Assembly (NCBI GenBank): GCA_016887505.1 | Contig: CP069393.1 | Span: forward strand, 1,474,001-1,538,000 | Direction of reading: 5' to 3' | DNA: 64,000 nt | Source of the DNA: Clostridia bacterium | Lineage (GTDB): Bacteria > Bacillota > TC1 > UBA5767 | In this document: in pieces, positions 1-11,410 of the stretch | How positions within the stretch are numbered: position 1 is the first letter of the stretch | How the letters are laid out: every line of letters starts with the position of its first letter | Made by a program: the position numbers and the translations under genes | The notes under the pieces: model-generated | Seen by the model: the letters and a program-made list of their open reading frames with translations, nothing else | Databases searched by the model: none | What the model was told of the DNA's origin: nothing

Positions 1-108
1 TTTTGCAAAACCACCTGAGCTCTATTCGTATAAAATAAACATCCATTTTATTCACCTGATTCCAACCACAATCGATCTCGCTACCTCAATACCAAACCAT
101 TCGCTTAC

Positions 109-150
109 GAACTTTAATGCACCTCCATTATTGGAGGTGCATTAAAGTTC
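109..150 (-). terminator. Long perfect hairpin after katG
   Basis: Two perfect 18-base arms (109-126 and 133-150) enclose a 6-base loop and lie 27 bases beyond the katG stop. The position suits transcription termination or 3'-end protection of the katG mRNA. There is no clean T-run after the stem, so it is not a textbook intrinsic terminator. Confidence 0.6.
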
Positions 151-176
151 ATTCTATAGCTACACTATACCCTCAC

Positions 177-2684
<2,508 letters not shown>

Positions 2685-2984
2685 TTATTCAATTACCGTA
2701 CCAGATTTTACATTTTGAATATCTACTTTTAACGTTTCGATTTCTTTTATACTCTGATCAATTTCACTATAAATCTTATCCATTTCCGAAATCGGCAACT
2801 CTTGGCCTTCCACGTGAGCAGCATATGTCAGCTCCCCAATTTTCATCTTTGAATCCCCTATTAGGTCTTCCAAATTAGAAATTTTCTTCTTCAGCTTGCC
2901 AACCTCTACCATTTCTTGCGATTTCGATGCAGCAGCACTTGCAGCACCTTTTGCTTTTTCTCCTACACTTTTAAAAATGCCCAT
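2685..2984 (-). CDS. Small coiled-coil protein, unknown function
   Basis: A 99-residue protein beginning MGIFKSVGEKAKGAA. The ATG at 2984 is preferred over the in-frame start at 3041 because AGGAGGG lies six bases in front of it. The first about 22 residues are Ala/Lys/Ser-rich and amphipathic. The rest is charged, with heptad-like leucine/isoleucine spacing (KLKKKISNLEDLIGDSKMK and later IKEIETLKVDIQNV), so two short helices forming a coiled coil are likely. No cysteines, signal peptide or enzyme motif is seen. Many Clostridia carry small proteins of this shape, sometimes with a zinc ribbon; no ribbon is present here. The gene stands alone. Function is unknown. Confidence 0.75.
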   Translation of the reverse strand: MGIFKSVGEKAKGAASAAASKSQEMVEVGKLKKKISNLEDLIGDSKMKIGELTYAAHVEGQELPISEMDKIYSEIDQSIKEIETLKVDIQNVKSGTVIE

Positions 2985-3129
2985 GATTGTCCCTCCTAAA
3001 ATGAGTAATCCGTAGCAATTTGTAACTGGCTCTATGAACATTATAACACCTTAAAATCCAATACACGAACGAGAGCGTGGTCCTGTCTAAACGCCAAATA
3101 CAATTTTAGTTACCCGACAAATTCAACAA

Positions 3130-3948
3130 CTAGGACATACTCTTTACTTCTTCAATAAGTTTTTGAACATTGGTTTGAAGCTCAGGATACTTAAAGGGCA
3201 GTCTTTCAAGAGTATTTACTATTACACTGAGAATCAAATAATCCCTAAACCATCTATGATTTGCAGGTACAACATACCAGGGAGCATACTCCGTAGCACA
3301 ATGTGCAAGCATATCCGAATAGCACTGTTGGTAACGATCCCAATGCTTTCTCTCCTCTAGGTCAGATTCCGAGAACTTCCAATTCTTATCCTTTTCTTCC
3401 AATCTTTCTTGAAGCTTCTCTCGTTGAAACTCAGGAGATATATGCAAAAAGAATTTAAGCACTATGGTATCGTTGCTGGTAAGATACCTTTCAAAACTAC
3501 GTATTTCTTCGAACCTCTTATACGCTGTCTCATCGTCAATCGTTCCATGCACTCTAGTCACCAATACATCTTCATAGTAGGATCTATTAAAGATGACGAT
3601 ATCACCTAGTTTCGGCGTTTTCTGATGTACTCGCCATAAGTAATCGTGCCCTAATTCCAGTGGTGTAGGTTCCTTAAAGGAGGCCACACGAAAGCCGTTG
3701 GGATTTATACCAGATAGCACCTTCTTAACTGTTCCATCTTTTCCACTACAATCTATACCTTGAAGAACAATGAGCAAAGCATACTTTTTAGATGCAAACA
3801 GTACTTCTTGAAGTTCACTAAACTTATCTTTTAAGATGCGATATTCTTTTTTTACTTCTTTTTTGGAAAGACCCAATGTTTCCGCCGCTTTAAAGTCTGA
3901 TGTACTAATATTTCGGTCAAACCTGTTTATTGTAAATTTTTCAATCAT
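3130..3948 (-). CDS. Polyphosphate kinase 2 family phosphotransferase
   Basis: 272-residue PPK2-family enzyme that uses inorganic polyphosphate to phosphorylate nucleotides (AMP and/or ADP, depending on class) in the cytoplasm. It has a Walker A-like loop GIDCSGKDG (residues 64-72), the family block FKEPTPLELGHDYLWRVHQK (about 91-110) and a second motif FNRSYYEDVLVTRVHG (about 120-135) with the conserved Asp of the PPK2 lid/Walker B region. Full-length single-domain form. It resembles the polyphosphate:AMP/ADP phosphotransferase type, but I cannot assign the class from motifs alone. GGGTGAG lies just before the ATG. Neighbours are unrelated, so it appears monocistronic. Confidence 0.92.
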   Translation of the reverse strand: MIEKFTINRFDRNISTSDFKAAETLGLSKKEVKKEYRILKDKFSELQEVLFASKKYALLIVLQGIDCSGKDGTVKKVLSGINPNGFRVASFKEPTPLELGHDYLWRVHQKTPKLGDIVIFNRSYYEDVLVTRVHGTIDDETAYKRFEEIRSFERYLTSNDTIVLKFFLHISPEFQREKLQERLEEKDKNWKFSESDLEERKHWDRYQQCYSDMLAHCATEYAPWYVVPANHRWFRDYLILSVIVNTLERLPFKYPELQTNVQKLIEEVKSMS

Positions 3949-4407
3949 CTACTCACCCGCTTTCTTTGCCACACCTGCCACTTACGTGAAACTTACATTG
4001 GATTTTGCCGGCCATGGATTGTGTGCGACCTCTTTTGGCTAAAGCTCTAATGTGCAACTCGCTTTCTATTTATACAACTAGTATAACTTAGAATTCTAAT
4101 TTATGTCTCATGGGAGGAGGGCGTTATAGATTTTGTCAAAATATTTTTTTACACTATTTATGATGAGGAAAATACACCGTCAGGATTGTTGGCTTACTAG
4201 TATATAGAAATCATCTCTTTCCTAATTTGGATGCGACTTGAGAGACATCTCTTTCTAATAGAGATATAATGAGCTGTATAGATATTGCTGTAAAATATTT
4301 CAGACTTGGGATGTATAACTGCCCAGTAAATAGTCGAACCACGCTCTCCAGGTTGTGTACGGTGTCCTTAACTCACAACTATAGGTTGAAATCAATGAGG
4401 TGCAGAA
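3949..4407. other. Intergenic region, divergent genes
   Basis: About 460 bases between the divergent PPK2 and hydrolase genes. AT-rich with no coding pattern I trust. The hydrolase ribosome site GAGGTG lies at its right end. Promoters for both genes must be here but none was clear enough to call. Confidence 0.4.
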
Positions 4408-5118
4408 ATGTTAAAGAAAAAAAAGCGGATTATTGCTATATTGGCTTTACTTCTACTTATACTGGCCTGTTTCTTCTATCTTTATGTATCTGACTACTAT
4501 AAAGCAGATGAGCAAGCAAGAAATGTATCCTTGTCGGATTCACTGAATATCCAAACTTCAAAAAATTTGACCACAATTTATCCAGACCCCGCAGTTGATA
4601 AGCAGATTGGACTTATTTTCTATCCAGGAGGCAAAGTTGAGTCAATCGCCTATCTTCCCTTGTTAAGCCTGCTATCACAAGAAGGGCTGACTAGTGTTCT
4701 CGTTACAATGCCCTTTAACTTAGCCGTTTTTAATAAAGATGCTGCGGAAAATGTAATCGAGGCAGTACCCACTATCGAGAATTGGTTTCTAGCAGGCCAT
4801 TCTCTCGGTGGAGCAATGGCAAGTAGCTTCGTTGAAGATCAAGGTAGTACCATCAAAGGCCTAATCCTCCTAGGAGCATATCCAATCAACGATGCAGATG
4901 TGCCAACTCTTGCCATATATGGTAGCGAGGACATTAAACTTGATATTTCAAAGCTTGAAAAGACGGACCAGGTGATCGAAATTGTCGGTGGAAACCATGC
5001 ATATTTTGGAAACTATGGTCTGCAAGATGGAGATGGTACGGCCACAATATCACGAGATGAGCAACAAGAAATAGCGGTAACCGAAATTATGAACTTTATC
5101 CAACGAGCAACTAAGTGA
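4408..5118 (+). CDS. Membrane-anchored alpha/beta-hydrolase
   Basis: 236 residues. Residues 1-27 are a lysine start followed by one hydrophobic helix (signal anchor), so the catalytic domain faces outward. The rest is an alpha/beta-hydrolase fold of the small Abhydrolase_5 (dienelactone-hydrolase-like) kind: the nucleophile elbow GHSLGG puts the serine at 132, with Asp175 (in GSEDI) and His197 (in GGNHAYFG) at the right spacing for the triad. An oxyanion-side motif FYPGGKV is at 71-77. Substrate is unknown; an ester or short lipid is plausible. GAGGTG precedes the ATG. It is followed about 100 bases later by a small membrane protein on the same strand, possibly cotranscribed. Confidence 0.88.
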   Translation: MLKKKKRIIAILALLLLILACFFYLYVSDYYKADEQARNVSLSDSLNIQTSKNLTTIYPDPAVDKQIGLIFYPGGKVESIAYLPLLSLLSQEGLTSVLVTMPFNLAVFNKDAAENVIEAVPTIENWFLAGHSLGGAMASSFVEDQGSTIKGLILLGAYPINDADVPTLAIYGSEDIKLDISKLEKTDQVIEIVGGNHAYFGNYGLQDGDGTATISRDEQQEIAVTEIMNFIQRATK

Positions 5119-5223
5119 GTATGCTTTAACAGAAATTCTAATAACATACTATAAACCTATTCTGTGCCTTATTCAAAAAAGGTATATGCCTCTATCGTAT
5201 TTTATTCAAAGGAGTTGAATGTT

Positions 5224-5550
5224 TTGTTTACAAAGAGAATGAAAACCAGTCTAATCACAGGAGCAATTCTAGGTATCGTATGTATTGTAGGTGCCCAGCT
5301 TCGTTCCGACTTTTCAAAAGATGCCATCTATTTATTCTCATTTTGGTATAACCGAGTATTAATTGGTTTGGTTATTGGCTTGGCCATAAAGAATTTAGAA
5401 CTCAAGAAAGCACTGGCCCGAGGCGCAATCCTAGGCTTTCTAGTTTCGTTTGCCTTTTATAGTTCAACGGGGTTTGCTGATCCCGTTGGCTTCAGCGCTG
5501 GCATAGTTTACGGAATCATCATTGAGTTTGTCTGTTTTTTAGCCTATTGA
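5224..5550 (+). CDS. Small multi-pass membrane protein, unknown
   Basis: 108 residues when started at TTG 5224, chosen because AAAGGAG ends nine bases upstream; the longer GTG start at 5164 has no ribosome site. Three hydrophobic segments are visible: about residues 8-25 (LITGAILGIVCIVGA), 35-55 (LFSFWYNRVLIGLVIGLAI) and 68-108 (two short hydrophobic stretches ending in FVCFLAY). A charged loop NLELKKALARGA separates the last two. Such small proteins are common and unnamed in Clostridia. It sits downstream of the anchored hydrolase, with no terminator between them, so they may form a pair. Function is unknown. Confidence 0.65.
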   Translation: MFTKRMKTSLITGAILGIVCIVGAQLRSDFSKDAIYLFSFWYNRVLIGLVIGLAIKNLELKKALARGAILGFLVSFAFYSSTGFADPVGFSAGIVYGIIIEFVCFLAY

Positions 5551-6345
5551 TAAGGAAAGTATTTAATTGTAGTAGACAAATGGTTTCCAAGTTCTAAGAT
5601 ATGCAACGCTTGTGAAAAAATAAAAGATACCTTATATCACTATCAGAACCTACCTACTACTGCAATCACTGCCCTATAGAGCTCGACAGGGATTACTACT
5701 AGGCAAACATCAATATCCTAAATAAAGGTATGCTAAATAAACAAAGAAACCGTGGAGCACACGGGGTTAACTCGCTTACGCTATATCCATTCGGTTGCGC
5801 AAATGAAGCCTCCCACTTCTTTATGTAGCGAGAGTATGTCACAATCAAGAAACTGATACTCATATTATCCTGTATACATCAAGCTACCTTTTCCTGCTTG
5901 ATACCATACAGTATCAAAATCTAGATTTTTTAATGCGATTATGATTCTTAATTATGCTAGCTTCTTACTTGAGGAATGGTTGGATGCTACAATCTTCTTC
6001 CATATTAAATTGACCATAAGCAGGACCAGATCTCCACCATATTTCAAAATATCGGCCTGCTTGTTTTCGCCCTGAAATGCTAATCTTTTCAAAAGTTATA
6101 CAGATTAAAAAAATTTTTCTTTATCAGAAATATTTTTGTTTTACTTAAATATTAATGCTGATATAATTCATTTGCAGATATGACTCACCAACTCTTAAGC
6201 TAGGGTAATCAAGCTTACTCTACGTCAATCAAAATCAAGAAATGAATAGAACATAGGATTTAATTCTAGAACAGACAGTATTATTAGCTACTCGAAATAT
6301 TTGTTCTGATATTTAATAAATGAGCATTTGAGAGGATTGTAAGAA
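5551..6345. other. Intergenic region with a TnpB relic
   Basis: About 795 bases without an intact gene. The first 290 hold a decayed TnpB tail and IS200/IS605 right end (listed separately). From about 5843 to 6345 I see only AT-rich DNA and the leader of the four-cysteine gene. Confidence 0.6.
5556..5842 (+). pseudogene. TnpB C-terminal relic plus IS200/IS605 right end
   Basis: Reading plus-strand frames gives VDKWFPSSKICNACEK, then after one frameshift YYCNHCPIELDRDYY, a stop, and ANINILNKG. These are the zinc-ribbon (CxxC...CxxC) and the DRDxxAxxNI RuvC-III block of TnpB, the RNA-guided nuclease of IS200/IS605 elements. The reading continues to a family-like tail and ends near a structured stretch with GAAGCCTCCCACTTC and GTAGCGAGAGTATGTCAC, which is repeated at 25.2 kb and looks like the element's right end and omega-RNA 3' portion. 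A frameshift, an internal stop and loss of the N-terminal two thirds show it is dead. Confidence 0.75.
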
Positions 6346-6564
6346 ATGAGTAAAAGAAAAGCAAAAAACTGCAAAAATTGTGAGTATTTCACGGCAAACA
6401 GAACTGGCGCCTATTGCGAAATTAAAGAGATTACCATAAATGATGATTTTGCAAAAAAATGTAGTGACTTCACTGAAATTCTTGAAACTGATATTACAGT
6501 TAAGGAAATGTATAAAGCGGGCAGAAAAAACAAAGAATATTCCAAAAGGCTTGATAGCCTTTAA
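6346..6564 (+). CDS. Four-cysteine miniprotein
   Basis: 72-residue basic protein. Cys9, Cys12, Cys24 and Cys39 give a C-x2-C-x11-C-x14-C pattern that could bind zinc or a small Fe-S cluster. The C-terminal half is a charged helix ending KNKEYSKRLDSL. Similar short 'CKNCEYF...C...C..F' proteins occur in anaerobes without a known role. The start at 6346 is preceded by GAGAGG at slightly long spacing. It stands alone between long intergenic stretches. A zinc-ribbon regulator or a metal chaperone are possible; neither is shown. Confidence 0.7.
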   Translation: MSKRKAKNCKNCEYFTANRTGAYCEIKEITINDDFAKKCSDFTEILETDITVKEMYKAGRKNKEYSKRLDSL

Positions 6565-6786
6565 TAGCCGCATGAACTAGTGAGAATATCCAAATTTAAA
6601 ACTATGTACTGTGTGATTATTCATTTGAGAGTTAGTCAAATAAATGTTTGATTCCTTTCCCAGCCAACTCCCAGTATGTGTATTTTGCTATTTTTGAATT
6701 ATCCAAACACAGATTACTATACGATATTCATGCTTCAGAAGAAAATTTTTCATAACATATAGCTATTATTACCGGTACTGTCTATT

Positions 6787-6824
6787 CAAAGGCCCTCCAA
6801 TAGGAGGGCCTTTGATTGTTTTTA
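6787..6824 (+). terminator. Intrinsic terminator
   Basis: Perfect 12-base arms CAAAGGCCCTCC and GGAGGGCCTTTG around an AATA loop, then GATTGTTTTT. Good plus-strand terminator, 220 bases after the miniprotein stop. Confidence 0.8.
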
Positions 6825-6917
6825 CCACTTTACAAGCATCATTCTAGATACGTAATCAAGGAGCAGTTTCAACTATGTATAGCCCCTTCTGCTGTAGTAT
6901 TGCTATCGATACTTCAA

Positions 6918-6945
6918 CCAAAAAAAGCACTCAATTGAGTGCCTT
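6918..6945 (-). terminator. Intrinsic terminator of the c-di-GMP gene
   Basis: Palindrome GCACTCAATTGAGTGC followed on the minus strand by TTTTTTT. It lies about 100 bases beyond the stop of the GGDEF/HD-GYP gene. Confidence 0.75.
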
Positions 6946-7044
6946 TAATCAGTGTAAACTTCAAAATTTAACTAGACAACTAGAAGAACATCCCGCCAAA
7001 GATTGGTTAGAATCGAAATGCTCTATCCAGTACCCTAGGCGTTC

Positions 7045-9570
7045 TTAATTGTAATGATCAGCTACACCTATGCTTTCCATAAATATCCGAACCACATGTG
7101 GGTCAAATTGTGTTCCAGCATTCTTTCTAATTTCCTCGATTGCTACTTCTTTGGGCAAGGCTTTACGGTAGACCCTGTCTTCCGTCATTGCATCATAGGC
7201 ATCTGCAACGGCGAGTATACGGGAAAGCAAGGGGATTTCTTCACCGCATAGACCTCTCGGATAGCCACTACCATCCCATCGTTCATGGTGGGCTAATATA
7301 TAGTTTGCAATTACGGCAAACTCTGGGGAAGTCATTGCAATATTGTATCCAATTTCAGAATGCTTTCTCATTACAACCCATTCCTTCTCAGTCAGCCGGC
7401 CTGGTTTGTTTAGCACTCGGTCAGGAACACCGATTTTCCCAATATCATGAAGCATTGAAAACAGCTGTAAATCATCTAAACAGGTTTGCTCTAAATTCAT
7501 ATGCTCCCCAATTAATCTAGATATCATCGCAAGACGTTGAGCATGTTCTTCCGTTTCATTGCTACGAGCATACAGCGTTGCCATTATTGAATTAAGTGTT
7601 GCACTATGATGACTTTTTTCCTCCAAAAGCTTACGACGTGCCAAATAGGTTTCTGCTTCCATCTCAGCTTCATCAATACTAGAAGCTTTGGTTCTCTTGA
7701 TACCGAATCCAATAGACAAACTTATCGCAAAAGCCTCATCTTGAACAGAAGAATTGAATTCTTTTATTGCCTTTATGATGGACAACCGTATCTGGTTTGC
7801 CTCATCAAGATCGGTGTTCGGTAAAAGAATACTAAATTCATCTCCACCAGTTCGCGCTAGTAAATCACTCGGCCTACAACAACTTTGTATAATTTTCGCA
7901 GTTTGGTTTATCAACCAATTTCCTCTGTCGTTGCCAAATGTATGATTTATTAATCTCATGCCATTGATATCCGCAATGACAATACAAAGTGGATAATTGC
8001 TTTCCGTATCCATCTGAACTTTTGCATCTTCAAAATATCTACGGTTATATAGATTGGTTAATGAATCATGTTCATTCATATATTGGATTTTTGCAAAATT
8101 ATGTTTAGACTCACTAATATCGATGATAATCCCTTCGAGTGCTTCCACTTTTCCATTATCATCAAATAAATACTGACCTAACTCCATTACCCATTTTCGC
8201 TCGCCACTAGCTGTAATAATTTCATATTCATGATTAAACGATTCTTTCGTCTCAAGTACACGTGAAATTTCATACCATACAGCCTCTTGATATTCTTCGC
8301 TGATAATATCCCGGTAAGATAGTTCTTTATTGTCAATAAAGGCTTCCGGTTTATATCCCGTTAACTTATAGCAGCCATCCGATAAAAATTGCATTGTCCA
8401 TTCTCTATCATAGTAGCAACGAAATGCTATACCTGGAATATGCGACAGAAGAACAGCTTTACTACGTTCACTCTCATTTAAGGCCTGTGACACAATTTTT
8501 CGTTCAGTAATATCGATTCCAGAAGAGATAATGCCGTTTATTTCGCCCGAATCATCGCGTAGAGCAACATTATTCCAAGCGATAACCCGTTTATCACCAC
8601 TGCACGTTATAATTTGATTCTCGTAAATTCTTGCACTTACATCGAACTGGTTCTCCTCAATCATTTTCTTGAGCAAACCCTTTACGCTTTCCTTTTCCGA
8701 TTCTAAAACGAAATATTCAACCCAATTTTTTCCCAGTACTTCCTCTTTATTTAAGCCTACCAGTTTACATCCAGTGTCATTTATCATTGTTACCTTGCCC
8801 TCTTTGTCTAGAGCAAGAAAAATGATTCCAGCTATATCGAGGTACATTTGGGCTCTATTCCGTTCAGTATTAATTTCCTTCTGATCTTTCTTGGCTTTGG
8901 TTATGTCATGAAAGTATCCGCCTACTCCGATTCTATTATCTTTCATTTCTACCGGAAATCTAGTAACCTTATAAATCTTTCCACCAACGGTCTCTTCCGA
9001 AATATTCATACAGCCGCTCGATAAAACCTTCTCTTCATTTACTTGGCACAGCCGCATGAATTCACTCGGTACGGATTCCATATCTTTTTTTCCTATGATT
9101 CCTTTTTCAGATACACCGAGCATTTCAATCATCTTCCGATTCACGATAACGTGTCTAAGTTGGTCATCTTTTAGATATGTCATGTCATTGGAAGAATCAA
9201 TAAAGGAACGATAAATGCTTTCGCTTTCCAAACGTTTTTGGTTCTCCCTCTGTAATTCCTTGTTCGAAATTTCTAAACTGGAATTGGCCTTCAACAATTC
9301 CTCTTGCAAAGCCAATTTCTTTTTCAAGGTTTGATTTACCAACCAAAATATTAAAGAGGAGGTTACAAGCATATATAAGAAATCTTCAGCTACCCTAGTA
9401 ACCAAGCCTATAGATGTACCTCCAAGCACAATCTCGGTATGGAAAATTGAAAGTACACTCCAAATACATCCAACCAAAAAATAGGCGCCTGCTATTCTTA
9501 GCGATTTCCCCTTAGATGTTTTTAATCTATTGTTTCGCTTATAAAAAATACACTCTTGTTGATTCGACAT
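7045..9570 (-). CDS. Membrane PAS-GGDEF-HD-GYP c-di-GMP protein
   Basis: 841-residue membrane sensor that could both make and degrade cyclic di-GMP. Two helices (about 25-47 and 54-80) anchor it, then a coiled coil, then three PAS-type domains (about 115-230, 238-360, 368-490). The GGDEF domain (about 495-650) keeps GGDEF at 575-579 and an inhibitory I-site RPSD at 566-569, but the usual DxD-x-FK and HxxGD blocks are altered (DINGMRLINHTFGNDRGN). The HD-GYP phosphodiesterase (about 655-841) has HD at 708-709, HHERWDGSGYP and the following ADAYDAMT block, all intact. By family knowledge the phosphodiesterase half should be active; cyclase activity is less certain. Single gene. The nearby prepilin gene is divergently placed and could be a c-di-GMP-controlled output (inference). 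Confidence 0.93.
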   Translation of the reverse strand: MSNQQECIFYKRNNRLKTSKGKSLRIAGAYFLVGCIWSVLSIFHTEIVLGGTSIGLVTRVAEDFLYMLVTSSLIFWLVNQTLKKKLALQEELLKANSSLEISNKELQRENQKRLESESIYRSFIDSSNDMTYLKDDQLRHVIVNRKMIEMLGVSEKGIIGKKDMESVPSEFMRLCQVNEEKVLSSGCMNISEETVGGKIYKVTRFPVEMKDNRIGVGGYFHDITKAKKDQKEINTERNRAQMYLDIAGIIFLALDKEGKVTMINDTGCKLVGLNKEEVLGKNWVEYFVLESEKESVKGLLKKMIEENQFDVSARIYENQIITCSGDKRVIAWNNVALRDDSGEINGIISSGIDITERKIVSQALNESERSKAVLLSHIPGIAFRCYYDREWTMQFLSDGCYKLTGYKPEAFIDNKELSYRDIISEEYQEAVWYEISRVLETKESFNHEYEIITASGERKWVMELGQYLFDDNGKVEALEGIIIDISESKHNFAKIQYMNEHDSLTNLYNRRYFEDAKVQMDTESNYPLCIVIADINGMRLINHTFGNDRGNWLINQTAKIIQSCCRPSDLLARTGGDEFSILLPNTDLDEANQIRLSIIKAIKEFNSSVQDEAFAISLSIGFGIKRTKASSIDEAEMEAETYLARRKLLEEKSHHSATLNSIMATLYARSNETEEHAQRLAMISRLIGEHMNLEQTCLDDLQLFSMLHDIGKIGVPDRVLNKPGRLTEKEWVVMRKHSEIGYNIAMTSPEFAVIANYILAHHERWDGSGYPRGLCGEEIPLLSRILAVADAYDAMTEDRVYRKALPKEVAIEEIRKNAGTQFDPHVVRIFMESIGVADHYN

Positions 9571-10070
9571 AATTAATTCCCTTATCTAATCCGTATTTTT
9601 GTACGATCGGAGTCCTACTTGGGGCCATACTATATCCCGAAAAACAAACTCTATCTTTTATCCGTCATACATTTATTACCATAAAATTACTTGATACAAA
9701 TAATAATTTACCTTTGTACTAAAAAGTGCATATGTTTGTCAGTATACACTAATATTGATAATAGTTCTATCTATCTTGGCAGACAAACTAGTCGTGATTC
9801 ACGCTAGCTTAGGTTAAACACAAAATGAGCCAAATTCATTTTTAGGGGTTGCAATTTAAACCCCATACAATATTTAATGGAAAAAAGTGGTCCTATTGCA
9901 CTTTCGCTATATGCTTTTTCAAACGCTGAATGTTTTACGTAACAAGTGGAATATGAATAAGCCTTGTATATTTTATGAATTACTGATATATTTTCAATAA
10001 TTGTCGATAAATTGTTCATTAAACAAAAAGCATGGACTAATACTAAGAATCGCTAAAAGGAGTGGCAACT
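9571..10070. other. Intergenic region, divergent genes
   Basis: About 500 AT-rich bases between the divergent c-di-GMP and prepilin genes. At 9820-9836 a 15-base match to the left end of the IS256-type element at 25.4 kb (ACAAAATGAGCCAAA) marks a possible solo end. I searched for a c-di-GMP riboswitch before the prepilin and did not recognise one. Confidence 0.4.
9811..9850. repeat. Possible solo IS256-type end
   Basis: TTAAACACAAAATGAGCCAAA shares 15 identical bases with the left end at 25.46 kb. Too short for certainty. Confidence 0.3.
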
Positions 10071-10694
10071 ATGAAAACACACAAAAGATTTGAAAGCATA
10101 CGCCATGGTGGGTTCACTATGATTGAACTTATCGTTGTTATTACCATTTTAGGTATTCTAATGGCCGTTGTAGTTCCTTCATATTTACAGTATACGGAAA
10201 AAGCCAAGGAAGATGTCCTGAGGATTAATACTCTGAATACCAAGAGAATTGTAAGACTGTATTCCGTATCGATTGAGAAAAACAAATGGCATGGCAAGTA
10301 CGATGACTATTGCCTAGATTGTAATACCAACCGAAATGATACCTCCACACTCAATAACCTTATTGAAAAAGAATGGGAAAAAATCAATTCTAATCCGCAA
10401 GCTGGTGAAGATACTAATAGCAATAAAGTTAACATCACAAATCCCTATAGTGGCAAAAGAAGTGTCCTTGATTATGACTATACATTATCCTCTGGCGAAG
10501 GTTTCTGCCCTGCTATTTTCATGACAGACAATGCAAACTATGCCTACGAGGGAAGCGGAAATACAAAAAATCTACTTGGTACGATCGTTATCTATTTTGA
10601 TACTGAAACAAGTGATGGAACCACAGACCATATAGAGTTCTACTATGTTAAAAAGGATAAGACTAAATCCGAGTTATTAGGAACATTGGAATAA
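10071..10694 (+). CDS. Prepilin-like (type IV pilin/pseudopilin) protein
   Basis: 207 residues when started at ATG 10071, which has AAAAGGAG eight bases upstream; the GTG at 10062 overlaps that site. Leader MKTHKRFESIRHGG is followed by the class III prepilin motif FTMIELIVVITILGI with Glu at +5 of the mature protein and an about 22-residue hydrophobic helix, so a prepilin peptidase should cut after Gly14. The remaining about 160 residues form the globular head, with two cysteine pairs possible (YCLDCN near the middle and one later cysteine). No pilus ATPase, peptidase or other pilin is in the window, so it depends on machinery elsewhere. Minor pilin, pseudopilin and competence-type pilin cannot be told apart. 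A terminator follows. Confidence 0.85.
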   Translation: MKTHKRFESIRHGGFTMIELIVVITILGILMAVVVPSYLQYTEKAKEDVLRINTLNTKRIVRLYSVSIEKNKWHGKYDDYCLDCNTNRNDTSTLNNLIEKEWEKINSNPQAGEDTNSNKVNITNPYSGKRSVLDYDYTLSSGEGFCPAIFMTDNANYAYEGSGNTKNLLGTIVIYFDTETSDGTTDHIEFYYVKKDKTKSELLGTLE

Positions 10695-10706
10695 TTATAG
10701 GTTGAT

Positions 10707-10751
10707 AGGTGTTGATTAGGACCTTTTTCGGTTCTTATCAGCACCTTTTTC
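10707..10751 (+). terminator. Intrinsic terminator of the prepilin gene
   Basis: Stem AGGTGTTGATTAGGACC pairs (with wobble) with GGTTCTTATCAGCACCT, followed by TTTTT. It lies 12 bases past the prepilin stop. Confidence 0.85.
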
Positions 10752-10770
10752 AATTTGAGTAGAATCAGCG

Positions 10771-10822
10771 AATAAAAAAAGGTTAACATCACCGGGTACA
10801 TATCACGGTGACGTTAACCTTT
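10771..10822 (-). terminator. Intrinsic terminator of the THEP1-like gene
   Basis: 17-base arms (10778-10794 and 10806-10822, one mismatch) followed on the minus strand by a run of T. It lies about 45 bases past the stop of the NTPase gene. Confidence 0.85.
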
Positions 10823-10864
10823 ATAAACTCTGTTGTAGAATCTTTTCGATTTTTAGTACTAGGA

Positions 10865-11410
10865 TTAACCTACACAATATAGATTATTTCTTTTAATCAA
10901 CATTTCATTTACTTCCATCATAATATCTTCTGCATACTGTCGATCTAAGTCGAATAGTATCCCTTTACTCCTGACCGCATCCAAAAATGCAGTCTTTTTG
11001 GGTTTGACCACAGCGATTACTTGTTTTCTACTGTCTAGTAATTTCAATATTTCTTCTTGGAAAGAGGTTGCCTTTCTTTCCATAAAGCCCAGTTCATCTA
11101 TGACTACCAACTGCTTATTGGATTGCAAGGCTTCCCTAGCCAATTGAACTCCAAAGCTTTCAAAGACCTGCGTCTTTACCGCAAAATCACGCTTTTCATC
11201 ATATAGACAAAATATTTTATGATATTGGTTTTCGGGTTCATAAAGAGGAGACTCTCCCCATTTACTCAGAAAGAATCCTTCTCTTTTGCCTTTCTCAAAA
11301 TAAGGCAATGTTAAGAATCCACTTGCAGGTATTCCCATTTGGCATGCAATCGCTTTTGCCAATGTGCTTTTACCAGTCTTGATATCACCAGTTATCAAAA
11401 TATTTTTCAT
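10865..11410 (-). CDS. THEP1-family nucleoside-triphosphatase
   Basis: 181 residues from ATG 11410, chosen because CGAGGATGG precedes it; the reading frame is open for 25 further codons upstream without a ribosome site. P-loop ITGDIKTGKST (residues about 5-15), a conserved GFLTLPYFEKGKREGF block that matches the THEP1/DUF265 'G..T.....G.R.GF' pattern, and a Walker B-like VVIDELGFME (with the ELG-FME of the family). Family members hydrolyse NTPs slowly in vitro; biological role is not settled. In some anaerobes homologues sit beside molybdopterin or metal-cofactor genes, which is not the case here. It appears to be a single gene convergent with the prepilin gene. Confidence 0.82.
   Translation of the reverse strand: MKNILITGDIKTGKSTLAKAIACQMGIPASGFLTLPYFEKGKREGFFLSKWGESPLYEPENQYHKIFCLYDEKRDFAVKTQVFESFGVQLAREALQSNKQLVVIDELGFMERKATSFQEEILKLLDSRKQVIAVVKPKKTAFLDAVRSKGILFDLDRQYAEDIMMEVNEMLIKRNNLYCVG

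Larger units (their letters stand above)
6565..7044. other. Intergenic region with two terminators
   Basis: About 480 bases between two convergent genes. Two hairpins (6787-6814 and 6927-6942) are called separately. The 220 bases between the miniprotein stop and the first hairpin have no open frame of note; it is a long 3' region or could hide a small RNA. Confidence 0.45.

Noticed and set aside
9571-10070. c-di-GMP riboswitch before the prepilin gene
   Set aside because: I could not find the conserved core of either known class.
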